DNA of 64,000 bases from assembly GCF_900105765.1 (NCBI RefSeq), contig NZ_FNTX01000002.1, forward strand, positions 1,178,001-1,242,000, given 5' to 3'. The notes beneath the pieces are model-generated. The model had not been told where the DNA came from, searched no databases, and worked only from the letters and a program-made list of their open reading frames with translations. The position numbers and the translations under genes were made by a program. Shown in pieces: positions 31,900-39,420 of this stretch (position 1 is its first letter; every line of letters begins with the position of its first letter). The DNA is from Ruania alba (GTDB lineage: Bacteria; Actinomycetota; Actinomycetes; Actinomycetales; Beutenbergiaceae).

Positions 31900-32724
31900 T
31901 CACCGTGCCAGCCATCCGCCGTCCACGGGCAGCACGATCCCGTGGATATAGCGCGCGGAGTCGGATGCCAGGAACAGGGCTGCGTCGGCGATCTCGTCGG
32001 GCTCGCCCCATCGGTCTGCTGGAATGCGGCGCATGATCTCCGTGGACCGGACATCATCTTCCTTGAGCGCGGTGTTGAGTTCGGTCTCGATATAGCCGGG
32101 TGCGATCGCGTTGACATTGACGCCGAGCGGCGCCCACTCGTTGCAGAGTGCCTTGGTCAGTTGGGCGACCGCGCCCTTGGACGCGACGTATGCCGGTGCG
32201 CGGTAGCCGCCGATGAACGACGTCAGGGATGCAATGGTGATGATCTTCCCTGCGCGGCGTTCGACCATCCGCGATCCGATCGCCTGTGTCAGGTGGAAGA
32301 CCGCACGCAGGTTCACCTCCAGAATTCGATCGAACTCATCGAGCGGGAAGTCTGCGCTGTCGTGCCATGCTTGCATCCCTGCGTTGTTCACCAGGATGTC
32401 GATCGGGCCCTCGTCGTTGACGTCGGACGCTAGCTGTCCGACCGACTCCCGCGACGTGAGGTCGACCTCCTTCGTCGAGATGCTTCCTCCGTTATGGATG
32501 TCGTGCCCGCCGAGATCTCCCGGTGTTCGTTGGGCGCAGGTGACGTCGGCGCCGGAGCGTGCGAACGCCAAGGCGATGCCGCGGCCGATTCCCCGGGATC
32601 CTCCCGTCACCAGCACACGTGAACCCTGAAAGTTGTATGAGGCTCCGGCTGGGCGCGCCGTGGTTGGGCGACCGCACTCATTCCCAACGGTTCGGTTGGC
32701 GGGAGTGGGCGAGGTCTCGTCCAT
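31900..32724 (-). CDS. Short-chain dehydrogenase, KduD/DhuD-like
   Basis: 274 residues from ATG 32724 after GGGAAGGACG. Classical SDR motifs: TGGSRGIG (40-47) for NAD(P), NNAG (113-116), Ser166/169 with Tyr179 and Lys183. The C-terminal half strongly resembles 2-dehydro-3-deoxy-D-gluconate 5-dehydrogenase (KduD): NEWAPLGVNVNAIAPGYIET, RIPADRWGEPDEIADAALFLAS and the final VDGGWLAR. KduD acts in breakdown of unsaturated uronic acids from lyase products. The isomerase gene follows 58 bases downstream, giving a likely two-gene operon. An operator for the SorC regulator lies about 70 bases upstream. Confidence 0.86.
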   Translation of the reverse strand: MDETSPTPANRTVGNECGRPTTARPAGASYNFQGSRVLVTGGSRGIGRGIALAFARSGADVTCAQRTPGDLGGHDIHNGGSISTKEVDLTSRESVGQLASDVNDEGPIDILVNNAGMQAWHDSADFPLDEFDRILEVNLRAVFHLTQAIGSRMVERRAGKIITIASLTSFIGGYRAPAYVASKGAVAQLTKALCNEWAPLGVNVNAIAPGYIETELNTALKEDDVRSTEIMRRIPADRWGEPDEIADAALFLASDSARYIHGIVLPVDGGWLAR

Positions 32725-32790
32725 GAGACGTCCTTCCCTCGTTGCCGACACACATCCCTGGATGTCCCGTGACTCCCCTCGACGCTGTGT

Positions 32791-32804
32791 CGCTCATGTG
32801 AGCG
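32791..32804 (-). promoter_or_regulatory. SorC-type operator before the KduD-like gene
   Basis: CGCTCA-TG-TGAGCG is a perfect 6-bp inverted repeat with a 2-bp centre, 67 bases upstream of the dehydrogenase start. The same half-sites and spacing occur at 33887-33904 on the other side of the SorC gene. Confidence 0.65.
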
Positions 32805-32873
32805 GAGTATGTGCTCGAATGGCAAGGAGCCTAGTCGACGTGTCATGAGTGCGCAACCATGGTTCCGCCGGAG

Positions 32874-33818
32874 TCAGTACCTCGCAAGGATCGCCTCGGC
32901 AAGGGCGCGGTCGGCGACCAGCTCGTTGACGTAGCCCGCCCGTACTGCGGCGATCGTGGCTTCTGCGCGCACTTCCCCGAAGGCGCCGGCGAGGAGCCGT
33001 GGCACCCTCGTGAGCTGGTCGAGGTGGATGCCGAGTACGCGATTGCCGATGACGTTCTCGACAGGCGCTCCGGTCTGGTCGAAGAGTCTCCCGTTGACCT
33101 CGCCGACCACGCCGTGTGCGTCGGCCTGCGTTCGGTCGCGCTCGGATGCCGACGCGTGGACGGTCGACTCGCCCGCCGTCCAAGCGCCGACCGATATCGC
33201 AGCCGTGTCGATCGAGTCGAACATCGCGGTCGCCGCTGCGATTGCCGGCTGTCCGAGGAGTGATCGGAGAGCGGCCTCGTCCGTCACGAGCAATGGGGCC
33301 GGGATGGGGAATGCGTCGCCCCCCGAAGCCCGGGCGATCCGGCGCACGAGTTCGGAGGTATCAGGCAAGTCTGTCCCGATCGCCGCGTGACCGGCGAGTT
33401 GGACCGTGGTGCACCTCGGCAGTCGCGTCAGGTGGCGCGTCATCGTGACGAGTGCGCGGCTCCAGTTCATCCCGATGACCTCGCCGGTCTGCACGGTGCT
33501 CTCGAGGACCCTCGCCATCGTGGACCCCACAAGTTCCACGGGGTCCTCCTCGTCGGGTTCGACCACCCAGGCTGCCGTGAGGCCGAGCGCTTCCCGCAGC
33601 TCACTACTCAGGCCAACGTTCACCCCATCGGCGGACCGGATGTCGATGCGGACCAGCCCTTGTTCGCGTGCGCGTTGCAGGAGTCGGGCGACCTGAAACC
33701 TGCTGATGCCATGCGTTTTGGCGATGGCCACTTTCGACTCGTCCTCGACGTAGTACGCGTGCGCTATGGCTGACATGAGCCCAGGCGACAGGTGCGGCTC
33801 GATCGCCGATGGTGCCAT
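32874..33818 (-). CDS. SorC/DeoR-type sugar-binding transcriptional regulator
   Basis: 314 residues. The N-terminal helix-turn-helix (AYYVEDESKVAIAKTHGISRFQVARLLQRAREQGLVRI, about residues 21-58) is followed by the SorC sugar-phosphate sensing domain (IGMNWSRAL, CTTVQLAGHAA, VVGEVNGRLFDQTG). GAAGGAC precedes ATG 33818. Operators with matching half-sites lie upstream of its own start (33887-33904, shared with the sulfatase promoter) and upstream of the dehydrogenase-isomerase operon (32791-32804). It probably represses these genes and itself until a sugar or uronate intermediate builds up. Confidence 0.9.
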   Translation of the reverse strand: MAPSAIEPHLSPGLMSAIAHAYYVEDESKVAIAKTHGISRFQVARLLQRAREQGLVRIDIRSADGVNVGLSSELREALGLTAAWVVEPDEEDPVELVGSTMARVLESTVQTGEVIGMNWSRALVTMTRHLTRLPRCTTVQLAGHAAIGTDLPDTSELVRRIARASGGDAFPIPAPLLVTDEAALRSLLGQPAIAAATAMFDSIDTAAISVGAWTAGESTVHASASERDRTQADAHGVVGEVNGRLFDQTGAPVENVIGNRVLGIHLDQLTRVPRLLAGAFGEVRAEATIAAVRAGYVNELVADRALAEAILARY

Positions 33819-33840
33819 CGTGTGTCCTTCTGGTCGTTGG

Positions 33841-33904
33841 TTGCCGGGTGTGACGCCTGCAGGTAGTCTCTCAAGTGTATCACAGCAGCGCTCAGATGAG
33901 CGCT
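33841..33904 (+). promoter_or_regulatory. Sulfatase promoter and SorC-type operator
   Basis: TTGCCG (33841-33846) and TAGTCT (33864-33869) with a 17-base spacer form a sigma70-like promoter. AGCGCTCA-GA-TGAGCGCT at 33887-33904 is a perfect 8-bp inverted repeat placed just after the expected start of transcription, consistent with repression. It is also 69 bases before the divergent SorC gene. Confidence 0.62.
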
Positions 33905-33970
33905 ATGACGCTAGTTCACGACGTTCCCTTCGCACGCCCGCCACCTAGGTCGCGACCAACGGAAGAGTTC

Positions 33971-35425
33971 ATGGAAGAGTCGGCACGACGACCGAATATC
34001 GTCTTTATCATCACCGACCAGCAGCGCTGGGACACGATCGCGGCTCTCGGGCACGCGCACGCGCATACTCCACACCTCGATCGCCTGGTGCGCGAGGGAA
34101 CGGCGTTCTCCCACATGTACGTGACCTCTCCGTCGTGTGCACCATCCCGCGCCAGCCTCTTCACCGGCCTCTATCCGCACACGACCGGCGTGTACAAGAA
34201 CGACGACGTGTGGCGGCACTCGTGGGTCGAGGAGGTCGCTGCTCAGGGGTACAGGTGCGCGAACGTCGGGAAGATGCACACCTTCCCCTATGACGCTTCC
34301 GTCGGCTTCCACGAGCGTCACGTCGTGGAGAACAAGGATCGTGGGAGCCCCGATCTCCCGTTCCTCTTCGACGACTGGGACAAGGCGCTCTGGAGCCACG
34401 GACATGTCAAGCCGGACCGCCGGACGTTGCGGAACCTCCCGGACTACGGTGACCGGCTCGGCGCATTCGACTGGGAGCTCCCCGAAGACTTGCACGTGGA
34501 CAACTTCGTCGGGAACATGGCACGCCATTGGATCGATGTCTCTCCAGACATCTCCGATCAGCCGTTCTTCCTCCAGGTCGGCTTCCCCGGCCCGCACCCG
34601 CCCTACGATGCCGTACCGCGATACATCGAGAAGTACACGGACCGGGAGATCCCGGACCCGTGCAACTCCCGGCGCGACCGCGACGGTCAGCCGGACGTCC
34701 TCAAGGCACTGCGAGAGCAGCACGTCAGGAACGATCACGACTCGGTGGTCCACGACGAGGACCCGTCACCTGAACGAAGCCGTCGTCAACGTCAGCACTA
34801 CCTGGCGAACATCTCGATGATCGACGCTCAGGTCGGTGGTCTGATCGAGTCGCTCGACGCGCGCGGCGTCCTCGAGGACACCGTCATCATCTTCACGTCG
34901 GACCACGGCGACGCGCTCGGGGACCATGGGCATAGCCAGAAGTGGACCATGTACGAACCGAGCGTCCGTGTGCCAGCCATCGTCTGGGGGCCGGGTCGGG
35001 TTCGAGCGGGGTACGTCGTCGACGAGCTCACCTCGTTGTTCGACCTGGGACCGACCGTCCTCGACCTCGTCGGGGCGGACACGCCGGCCTGGATGGAGGC
35101 GAGGTCCCTGCTCGGTGCTTGTACCGGAGCGGATTGGCGGGGACGCGAGTATGTCTTTGCCGAGCACGCGCGCGACGGGATCCTCACGGAGACCGCCTTA
35201 ATGACCATGGTGCGTAGCTCCGACTGGAAGTTGGTCGAGTTCGTCGACTCCGACCAGGGGCAGTTGTTCGATCTTCGGAGCGACCCGATGGAGGAACAGT
35301 CGCTGTGGGACGACCCTGCCTGTTTGTCAGTCAAGGCGGAGCTTCGGCAGACGATCTCGCGCTGGCGGGCCGAGAGCGCCCTCCACACGGCAGCGGTGGG
35401 GAGAATGCCGACAGCGCTGAGTTGA
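33971..35425 (+). CDS. Sulfatase, no signal peptide
   Basis: 484 residues. The start ATG 33971 has GGAAGAG upstream and gives MEESARRPNIVFIITDQQRWDT, the normal beginning of the fold; a longer frame to 33875 runs through the operator and is not used. Activation motif C56-A-P-S-R60; metal site SDHGDALGDHGHSQKWTMYEPSVRVP further on. It is predicted to be cytoplasmic and to hydrolyse sulfate esters of imported oligosaccharides. Controlled by a promoter with a SorC-type operator, so it should be induced with the KduD/DhuI-like pair. Confidence 0.93.
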   Translation: MEESARRPNIVFIITDQQRWDTIAALGHAHAHTPHLDRLVREGTAFSHMYVTSPSCAPSRASLFTGLYPHTTGVYKNDDVWRHSWVEEVAAQGYRCANVGKMHTFPYDASVGFHERHVVENKDRGSPDLPFLFDDWDKALWSHGHVKPDRRTLRNLPDYGDRLGAFDWELPEDLHVDNFVGNMARHWIDVSPDISDQPFFLQVGFPGPHPPYDAVPRYIEKYTDREIPDPCNSRRDRDGQPDVLKALREQHVRNDHDSVVHDEDPSPERSRRQRQHYLANISMIDAQVGGLIESLDARGVLEDTVIIFTSDHGDALGDHGHSQKWTMYEPSVRVPAIVWGPGRVRAGYVVDELTSLFDLGPTVLDLVGADTPAWMEARSLLGACTGADWRGREYVFAEHARDGILTETALMTMVRSSDWKLVEFVDSDQGQLFDLRSDPMEEQSLWDDPACLSVKAELRQTISRWRAESALHTAAVGRMPTALS

Positions 35426-35512
35426 GGCAGCATGCCGCGGAATGTCGAGTCATGTTGAGCGCGACCGTTGCGCTGTGCGAGGGTTGACGGCCGAGAAGGG
35501 GTGCCGTGCGGT

Positions 35513-35545
35513 GGCGGGAGAGCAGCTCAGCGCTGCCCTCCCGCC
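35513..35545. terminator. Bidirectional terminator between sulfatase and P2
   Basis: GGCGGGAGAGCAGC (35513-35526) pairs with GCTGCCCTCCCGCC (35532-35545) with one mismatch and a 5-base loop, between convergent genes. Confidence 0.7.
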
Positions 35546-35605
35546 GTATCGAGGCGATGCCGTCCGCCTGCTCACTGCGCTGGTGGCAGTACGGTCCGCA
35601 CCGTT

Positions 35606-36688
35606 CTAGCGACGCCGCGCCGCCCCCCGGGCGAGCTCGCGGAAGACGCGCATGTGGCTGGCGCCCTCGGGCGGGAGCGGGCCGAGATCGTCGGGCGTCG
35701 AGTGGTCCGGGTAGCGGAAGAAAGGCCACAGGATGTAGCGGTCCGCCGTCCCGCCGTGCGCGACGTAGTTCGCGAGCCCTTCCAAGGTGTATTTGCGGAA
35801 GTCGTTGTTGCTGGTGTTTCCGGCCCGTTCATCGACGCACTGGAGGCCGAAAGTGATGCCGAGTTCGTTCTGGACGAATTCGCTGGCCTCGACCATCCGG
35901 TCCCAGGTGATGACCCCCTTCGGGGTGTCGCGTTCGAGCCGGATCCGGTCGAAGGGCTTGTCCAGATGGATGAAGTCGAGCTCGTGTCCGTTGGCTCTCA
36001 GTTCATCCTGGAGCCACGTGGACTCGACCTTCAGCGGCCAGGGGTCGATGATGCCGATGCGCACGTCGGGGAACTCGGGCTTGACCTGGTCGTAGAACTC
36101 GACGACGTCCTGGATGCGCCGCTCCACGCTATAGCCCTTGAACCGTCCCGGCCCGGGCTTGGTGAGCACGCTCTGCAACATGATGTCGCCCAGGTTGAAC
36201 CCGGCCGATCGAACCTGGCGCAAGTTGTTGATCGTGGCGGAGTAGTCCGGCGGACCGTCAGGGATCTCTCCCGTGTCACGGTACTTGTGCCACCACCAGG
36301 TGGTTGCCTGGGTCACATTGAACGAGAAGTTCGATTGCGAATGGGCGGCCACCATCTTGTCGAGGAGTTCGGGCGAGTACTTGACCTCGTCGGCGTAGTT
36401 GTCCCCGGCGCCGAGCTGGCTGAAGCAGAACGTGTGCATGGCTCGGCGTGCGTGCTGCCAGGTGTCGAGGGCGTCGTACCTGCTGACGAGGTCCGGCGGC
36501 ATACCGTTGCCACCGAGGCCAAGGTTGTTGTCCTGATACCAGAATTCAGGCACACGGTCGGACGCGTCGGATCCCGCCGACGCCGCTGCGGCGGCCGCTG
36601 GTGCGCCGATCGCTCCTGCGATTGAGGCGCCCGCGGCGGAGGTCAGCACCTGGCGACGGGTGAAGTGGTTCCTGGTCGTGCTGCTCAT
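35606..36688 (-). CDS. Tat-exported protein of unrecognised family, paralog P2
   Basis: 360 residues. GAGGATT precedes ATG 36688; Tat signal FTRRQVLTSAAGAS with an Ala-rich core. It is a close tandem relative of P3 (36708) and a more distant relative of P1 (29875). Shared blocks: PEFWYQDNNLGLGG, PPDLVSRYD, NFSFNVTQATTWWW, PDYSATINNLRQ, KPGPGRFKGYS, RIGIIDPWP, FIHLDKPFDR, TFGLQCVDE, DRYILWPFF, HSTPDDLGPLPPEGAS. Conserved Asp and Glu residues in FDKPFDR, IDP and DE are possible catalytic groups. Last gene of the five-gene minus operon starting at 42786. Activity unknown; an exported polysaccharide-cleaving enzyme is inferred from context only. Confidence 0.78.
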   Translation of the reverse strand: MSSTTRNHFTRRQVLTSAAGASIAGAIGAPAAAAAASAGSDASDRVPEFWYQDNNLGLGGNGMPPDLVSRYDALDTWQHARRAMHTFCFSQLGAGDNYADEVKYSPELLDKMVAAHSQSNFSFNVTQATTWWWHKYRDTGEIPDGPPDYSATINNLRQVRSAGFNLGDIMLQSVLTKPGPGRFKGYSVERRIQDVVEFYDQVKPEFPDVRIGIIDPWPLKVESTWLQDELRANGHELDFIHLDKPFDRIRLERDTPKGVITWDRMVEASEFVQNELGITFGLQCVDERAGNTSNNDFRKYTLEGLANYVAHGGTADRYILWPFFRYPDHSTPDDLGPLPPEGASHMRVFRELARGAARRR

Positions 36689-36707
36689 GGTGAATCCTCT
36701 CGATTGG

Positions 36708-37805
36708 TCACGGGTAGCGTCGGGCGGGCACTCCGCGGGCGAGCTCGCGGAAGATTCTCATCTGGCTCGCGCCCTCGGGTGGGAGCGCACCGAGATCGTC
36801 GGGGGTCGAGTGCTCGGGGTGCGGAAAGAAGGGCCACAGGATGTAGCGGTCTGCTGTCCCGCCGTGCGCGACGTAGTTCGCGAGCCCTTCCAACGTGTGC
36901 TTGCGGAAGTCGTTGCTGCTGGTCTTGCCCGCCTGTTCGTCGACGCACTGGAGCCCGAAGGTGAGGCCTAACTCGTTCTTGACGAACTCACCGACCTCGA
37001 CCATCCGGTCCCAGGTGATGACACCATGCGGGGTGTTGCGTTCGAGACGGACTCGGTCGAAGGGCTTGTCGAAATGGATGAAGTCGAGTTCGTGCCCGTT
37101 GGACCGAAGCTCGTCCTTCAGAAACCGGTAGGCGTCTTGCCACGGAAACTGCCCTGGCAGGGGGTCGATGATCCCGATGCGCACGTCGGGGAACTCTGGT
37201 CTGACTTGGTCGTAGAACTCGACGACGTCCCGGATGCGACGCTCCATGCTGTAGCCCAGGAACCGACCAGGCCCCGGCTTCGCCAGGACGCTCTGCAGAA
37301 TGACGTCCGTGATGGTGAACCCGGTCGAGCGGAGCTGACGCAGGTGGTTGATCGTCGTGGTGTAGTCGGGCGGTCCCTCGGGAACTTCGCCGGTCTCGTT
37401 ATAGTGCGGCCACCACCAGGCCACTGCTTGGGTCACGTTGTAGCAGAAGTTCATTCCGGCGTGGGCGGCCGCCATCTTCTCGAGGAACGCGGGCCGCTCC
37501 GAAAGCCCCTGCCTGACGAAGGTGCCCTGTTCGAGCGCGAAGGTATGCATCTGTGCGCGTGCGAGTGCCCATGAGTCGAGGTCGTCGTACCTGCTGAAGA
37601 AGTCGGTGGGGACCCCTCTGCCGCCCAACCCCAGATTGTTGTCCTGATACCAGAACTCGGGTACGCGTTCGGACGCTTCCGCAGCGCTGTGATCCGTGGC
37701 AGTCGCCGCGGACGCGGTGGCGATGCTCGCGCCCGCGATCGAGATACCTGCTGCGGAGGTCAGTACCTGCCGCCTGGTCATCGCGGGATCGTTCGGATTG
37801 TGCAT
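36708..37805 (-). CDS. Tat-exported protein of unrecognised family, paralog P3
   Basis: 365 residues from ATG 37805, preceded by GGAAGG; the longer open frame upstream is not supported. Tat signal MTRRQVLTSAAGIS, then VPEFWYQDNNLGLGGRG. It matches P2 along its whole length, including NVTQAVAWWW, KPGPGRFLGYSMERRI, RIGIIDPLP, FIHFDKPFDRVRLERNTPHG and TPDDLGALPPEGASQ. Twenty bases separate it from P2, so the two are a recent tandem duplication. Upstream are a sulfatase and a glycosidase in the same operon. No signature of a described glycoside hydrolase or lyase family was recognised. Confidence 0.78.
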   Translation of the reverse strand: MHNPNDPAMTRRQVLTSAAGISIAGASIATASAATATDHSAAEASERVPEFWYQDNNLGLGGRGVPTDFFSRYDDLDSWALARAQMHTFALEQGTFVRQGLSERPAFLEKMAAAHAGMNFCYNVTQAVAWWWPHYNETGEVPEGPPDYTTTINHLRQLRSTGFTITDVILQSVLAKPGPGRFLGYSMERRIRDVVEFYDQVRPEFPDVRIGIIDPLPGQFPWQDAYRFLKDELRSNGHELDFIHFDKPFDRVRLERNTPHGVITWDRMVEVGEFVKNELGLTFGLQCVDEQAGKTSSNDFRKHTLEGLANYVAHGGTADRYILWPFFPHPEHSTPDDLGALPPEGASQMRIFRELARGVPARRYP

Positions 37806-37860
37806 GGTGCTTACCTTCCATCTGTGTCGCCGTTGAATCACTCGTGGAATCGGTGCGTGG

Positions 37861-39420
37861 TTATCGACTAGGTACGTGTTCGTGGTGGACGCCTGAAGGG
37901 AAGTCCGGGAAACCGGCGACGCCGCGCGACCGGTCGAACTGGTAGACCCGCTGTCGTTCCCACGTCTCGTAGGGCTGCGTCCATAGCCGTGTGGGTTGGC
38001 CTGCCGCCATGACGAGGGCATCCTTGCGCCCCTCGGCGAGGAGCTCGGTGACGAGCGCCTCGGTCAGCTCCTCGACCACCTGCGGGTGGCTGTCCTGGAC
38101 AGGACGGAGCTCGTGCGGATCGGCATCGACGTCGAAGAGCAGCCGATGCCCGCCGTTCGCGAGGAAGATCAGCTTCCACTGGTCCTGGCGGATCATCGCC
38201 TTGAACTTTTTCGTGCGGGGCCGGCCGTGGAAACCGAAGAGACGCCGTCGTGGTTCGACGTCGCCGGACAGCATCCCGAGGACGTCGTGGCCCTGCCGCA
38301 GGTCGGGCCATCCGGTCGCGCCGGTGCAGATACCGAACAGGTCGGTCAAGGACACGAGGTCGTCGCTCTCCTGGTCGGCTGGAATAACGCTCGGCCAGCT
38401 CAGCAGGAACGGGATCCGGGTCGAGGCCTCGAAGAAGCTCTCCTTCTGCCACGCGGTGTGGTCGCCGAGCAGGTCGCCGTGATCGGAGACGAAGCAGATG
38501 AGCACGTTCTCCGGGTCGTCGAGCCGATCGACCGCGTCGAGGATCCGGCCGAGGCAGCTGTCGATGTAACTGATCTCGCCGTAGTATCGGGCCTTCAGTG
38601 CCCGTGCCCGGTCGTCGTCGACGTTCTCCGCGAACGTCATCGCGTTCATCCAGGGGAGCTGCTGATCGAGATGATCGACCTCCAGGTCGCCGGTGACGGG
38701 GAGCGGCATCCGGTCTGGGTCGTACATGCGATGGAACGGCATCGGCGGAGCGAACGGTGGATGCGGGCCGATGAAGGAGACGAAGCCGAAGAATGGACGA
38801 CCGTCGTCCATGGCGATCTGTTCCACTGCACGGTCGGCCGCCCATGCTTCGACGGTCAGGTCTGCGGGCAGCGGGCTCATCTGGGGCATGTAGTACATCT
38901 CGGTTCGCTCGCCCATGAGGCCTTCGACCCAGTCGTACTCGGGATGTTCCGAGGCGATCCACGCCGCGTACGCGTCTCCGGCCCGCTGCGCCGGCGTGTC
39001 GTACAGCTCCTCGCTGTGGAGCTGGACCGTGTAGCCGACATCGGCGTCCCATGGATAGGTGTGGAACTTGCCGATACCGAACGTCCGGTATCCGCGTTCC
39101 TTCATCGCACCGGCGAGATAGGGGCCGGCCTCATCTCGGATCTCCTCGTGCCGACCTGGCGGCACGAGGTTGTCCCAGATGTCGGTGCGGGTGGGTTCCC
39201 AGCCGGTACGCATGGTGTACCGGGCAGGCACGCAGACCGGACACGTCGAGTATCCGCGGTGGAAGACGGTGCCACGCCTCGCGAGCCGATCCAAGTTGGG
39301 TGTGTGGATGCTGTCGTTCCCCAGGCACGCCAACGTGTCGAAGCGCTGCTGATCTGTCGAGATGAGCAGGACGTCGGGGCGACGTGCGTCCTTCTGCCCC
39401 TTTCCGGAGTCTTCGCTCAT
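37861..39420 (-). CDS. Sulfatase, no signal peptide
   Basis: 519 residues. ATG 39420 overlaps the stop of the glycosidase gene (ATGA), so it is translationally coupled; the longer frame to 39477 has no support. N-terminal LLISTDQQRFDT, activation motif C63-V-P-A-R67, metal site VSDHGDLLGDHTAWQKESFFE. No signal peptide, so a cytoplasmic enzyme. Third gene of the operon binding protein, GH63-like, sulfatase, P3, P2. A type I sulfatase with unknown regiospecificity, probably removing sulfate before or after the action of the adjoining glycosidase. Confidence 0.93.
   Translation of the reverse strand: MSEDSGKGQKDARRPDVLLISTDQQRFDTLACLGNDSIHTPNLDRLARRGTVFHRGYSTCPVCVPARYTMRTGWEPTRTDIWDNLVPPGRHEEIRDEAGPYLAGAMKERGYRTFGIGKFHTYPWDADVGYTVQLHSEELYDTPAQRAGDAYAAWIASEHPEYDWVEGLMGERTEMYYMPQMSPLPADLTVEAWAADRAVEQIAMDDGRPFFGFVSFIGPHPPFAPPMPFHRMYDPDRMPLPVTGDLEVDHLDQQLPWMNAMTFAENVDDDRARALKARYYGEISYIDSCLGRILDAVDRLDDPENVLICFVSDHGDLLGDHTAWQKESFFEASTRIPFLLSWPSVIPADQESDDLVSLTDLFGICTGATGWPDLRQGHDVLGMLSGDVEPRRRLFGFHGRPRTKKFKAMIRQDQWKLIFLANGGHRLLFDVDADPHELRPVQDSHPQVVEELTEALVTELLAEGRKDALVMAAGQPTRLWTQPYETWERQRVYQFDRSRGVAGFPDFPSGVHHEHVPSR

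Noticed and set aside
31842-32117. Long N-terminal extension of the RpiB-type gene
   Set aside because: It lies antisense to nothing but in the wrong frame of the dehydrogenase gene and has low-quality composition; AGGAGG just before 31841 fixes the start.
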